NCBI GenBank assembly: GCA_964609625.1
Contig: CAZSRS010000083.1
Span: forward strand, 1-8,266
Direction: 5' to 3'
Length of the DNA stretch: 8,266 bases
DNA from: G963674665 sp964609625
GTDB taxonomy: Bacteria > Desulfobacterota > Desulfovibrionia > Desulfovibrionales > Desulfovibrionaceae
Of the stretch, positions 7,407-8,266 are shown piece by piece. Position 1 is the first letter of the stretch. Each line of letters opens with the position of its first letter. The position numbers were made by a program, and so were the translations under genes. The notes under the pieces were generated by a model. That model was not told where the DNA came from and ran no database searches. It saw only the letters and a program-made list of their open reading frames with translations.

Positions 7407-8026
7407 GAAGCCACCTCATGCAGGAATGATCGCAGTGTTGCATCCTTCTGGAATTTCTTCACGGCACGGTGCAGGCTGGTTTTCACCGTGCCTTCGGTCT
7501 TGCCGATGACCGCCGCGATTTCCTTGATCTCCAGCCCGTCCAGATAGCGCAACATGAACACCTCGCGTTCCCTGGCACCCAGGCGATCGGCCAGGACTTC
7601 CAAATGCCTCCAGAACTGCACGGCAGCCATGTACTCCTCGCCGGTGGCCTGGGAATCGTCCGCTATGTGCGCCGCGGGCTCCGGGGGCTCATCCGCCGTG
7701 CGGGACTCCCCGCGTTCAAGGAACAACAATGCCCGCACCTTGCGTTTACGGTGCAGATCCCGCACCGTGTTCACGGCGATGCTGAACAGCCAACTCTGGA
7801 AGTGTTCGACCTCGCGCAAGGCGCCGAGCTTGTTGAAGGCCTTGATGAACACCTCCTGCGTCAGATCTTCGGCGTCGCTGCGTGAACGCGTGCGATAGTA
7901 CACGAGCCTGAAGATTCGCTCATGATAGTATCGTACCAGTTCTCCGAAGGCCCCTTGGTCGCCGGTGACGGCACGGCCGGCCAGCGTTGCGATCTCGGCC
8001 TTGGAGGCCGGGCGATCCTGCACCAT
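7403..8026 (-). CDS. ECF (RpoE-like) RNA polymerase sigma factor
   Basis: A 207-residue sigma-70 family protein of the extracytoplasmic-function group, with sigma2 and sigma4 only. Sigma2 covers about 26-96: YHERIFRLVYYRTRSRSDAEDLTQEVFIKAFN (34-65) is region 2.1-2.2, which binds the beta' subunit, and FQSWLFSIAVNTVRDLHRKRK (76-96) contains the -10-recognising part. After a variable acidic linker, sigma4 covers about 141-193 with the helix-turn-helix LEIKEIAAVIGKTEGTVKTSLHRAVKKF (165-192), which reads the -35 element. The start is ATG 8026. An AGGAG lies only 1 nt before it and 4 nt before the GTG second codon, so the true initiator may be that GTG. An in-frame stop lies shortly upstream, excluding longer forms. 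It heads the leftward cluster and probably controls that cluster, but no clear ECF-type promoter (GGAAC/TCTGA-like) is seen in front of it. Confidence 0.95.
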   Translation of the reverse strand: MVQDRPASKAEIATLAGRAVTGDQGAFGELVRYYHERIFRLVYYRTRSRSDAEDLTQEVFIKAFNKLGALREVEHFQSWLFSIAVNTVRDLHRKRKVRALLFLERGESRTADEPPEPAAHIADDSQATGEEYMAAVQFWRHLEVLADRLGAREREVFMLRYLDGLEIKEIAAVIGKTEGTVKTSLHRAVKKFQKDATLRSFLHEVAS

Positions 8027-8101
8027 GCTCCTGCCCCGTGGAGCGACGCCTCACCATACAAGACGCACGCCCATTGCATGAGGTTGACATTCGATCATGT
8101 T

Positions 8102-8127
8102 ACTTGCCCGGTGTGTTTGAGGCAAGT
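8102..8127. repeat. Perfect 7-bp inverted repeat upstream of the sigma gene
   Basis: ACTTGCC (8102-8108) and GGCAAGT (8121-8127) are exact complements separated by 12 nt, 75-101 bp before the sigma start. The arm centres are 19 bp apart, close to two helical turns, so it could be an operator for a dimeric regulator. It could also be a leader hairpin. No regulator is identified. Confidence 0.5.
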
Positions 8128-8153
8128 CTGTTTCGGTGAGCTTCCAGAATCGG

Positions 8154-8182
8154 GTTGTATCCGCGGGCAGACCAGATCTCGA
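8154..8182 (-). promoter_or_regulatory. Weak sigma-70-like promoter candidate for the sigma factor cluster
   Basis: On the - strand TCGAGA (8182-8177, 4 of 6 matches to TTGACA) and TACAAC (8159-8154, 4 of 6 to TATAAT) are 17 bp apart. Transcription from here would give a leader of about 120 nt that includes the 8102-8127 inverted repeat. Pairs of this quality arise by chance, so this is a candidate only. The 8027-8266 region otherwise holds no recognised gene. Confidence 0.22.
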
Positions 8183-8215
8183 TGCAATGGACCGGGTCGG
8201 GAGCCCCAAAGGAGG

Positions 8216-8246
8216 GACGCCAGGGCATGGGGCGTGCCCTGGCGTC
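8216..8246. repeat. Perfect 12-bp inverted repeat (strong hairpin) near the right edge
   Basis: GACGCCAGGGCA (8216-8227) and TGCCCTGGCGTC (8235-8246) are perfect complements around a 7-nt loop (TGGGGCG). Neither flank carries a T-tract: AGAGGAGG follows on the + strand and CCTCCTTTGG on the - strand. It may still end transcription arriving from the right, since hairpins with poor U-tracts sometimes terminate. It could also be a repeat-family element or a binding site. What lies beyond 8266 is not visible. Confidence 0.6.
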
Positions 8247-8266
8247 AGAGGAGGATGTGGACCGGG

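Noticed and set aside
8084..8112. TTGACA at 8084-8089 on the + strand as a -35 element
   Set aside because: No -10-like hexamer is found 16-18 bp downstream (the sequence there is CCCGGT-like), so it is not a supported promoter.
8116..8145. ECF-type self-promoter on the - strand: GGAAGC (8145-8140) with TCAAA (8120-8116)
   Set aside because: The spacing is 19 nt, longer than the usual 16-17, and both elements are imperfect. Autoregulation is plausible for the family but not shown here.
3146..8266. Mobile elements, CRISPR arrays, tRNA or rRNA genes
   Set aside because: No transposase, integrase, regularly spaced repeats, cloverleaf or rRNA-like sequence was seen anywhere in the window; base use is even across genes.

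Overview
The window is GC-rich and almost fully coding. It looks like chromosome from a Gram-negative, probably Desulfovibrio-like (deltaproteobacterial) organism. The support is a GroEL tail ending in Gly-Gly-Met repeats, an outer-membrane-type lipid modification gene set, an extracytoplasmic-function (ECF) sigma/anti-sigma pair and a short CstA-family permease. The taxonomic call is an impression from protein character, not a search result.

Left part, + strand: the 3' end of groEL (1-570) is closed by a textbook intrinsic terminator (600-629). Next is a two-gene unit: a secreted protein of unknown function (757-1719), then, 4 nt later, a CstA-family membrane transporter (1724-3145). The transporter's last codons overlap, tail to tail, the last gene of a leftward cluster.

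Right part, - strand, read from 8026 down to 3121: ECF sigma factor, membrane anti-sigma factor with a zinc-binding HxxxCxxC motif, Spy/CpxP-like periplasmic helical protein, PAP2 lipid phosphatase, ArnT/PMT-type lipid-linked sugar transferase, and a class I SAM methyltransferase. Sigma/anti-sigma and transferase/methyltransferase each share a 4-nt ATGA stop/start overlap. Phosphatase and transferase are 2 nt apart. The other two gaps are 35 and 68 nt, and no terminator is visible between genes.

The simplest reading is an envelope-stress module: sigma and anti-sigma sense, the Spy-like protein protects or signals in the periplasm, and the last three genes modify a membrane lipid or glycan. 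The combination of regulator and effectors in one cluster is the most interesting point of the window. The 240 bp upstream of the sigma gene hold no recognised gene but contain two clear inverted repeats and one weak promoter candidate.
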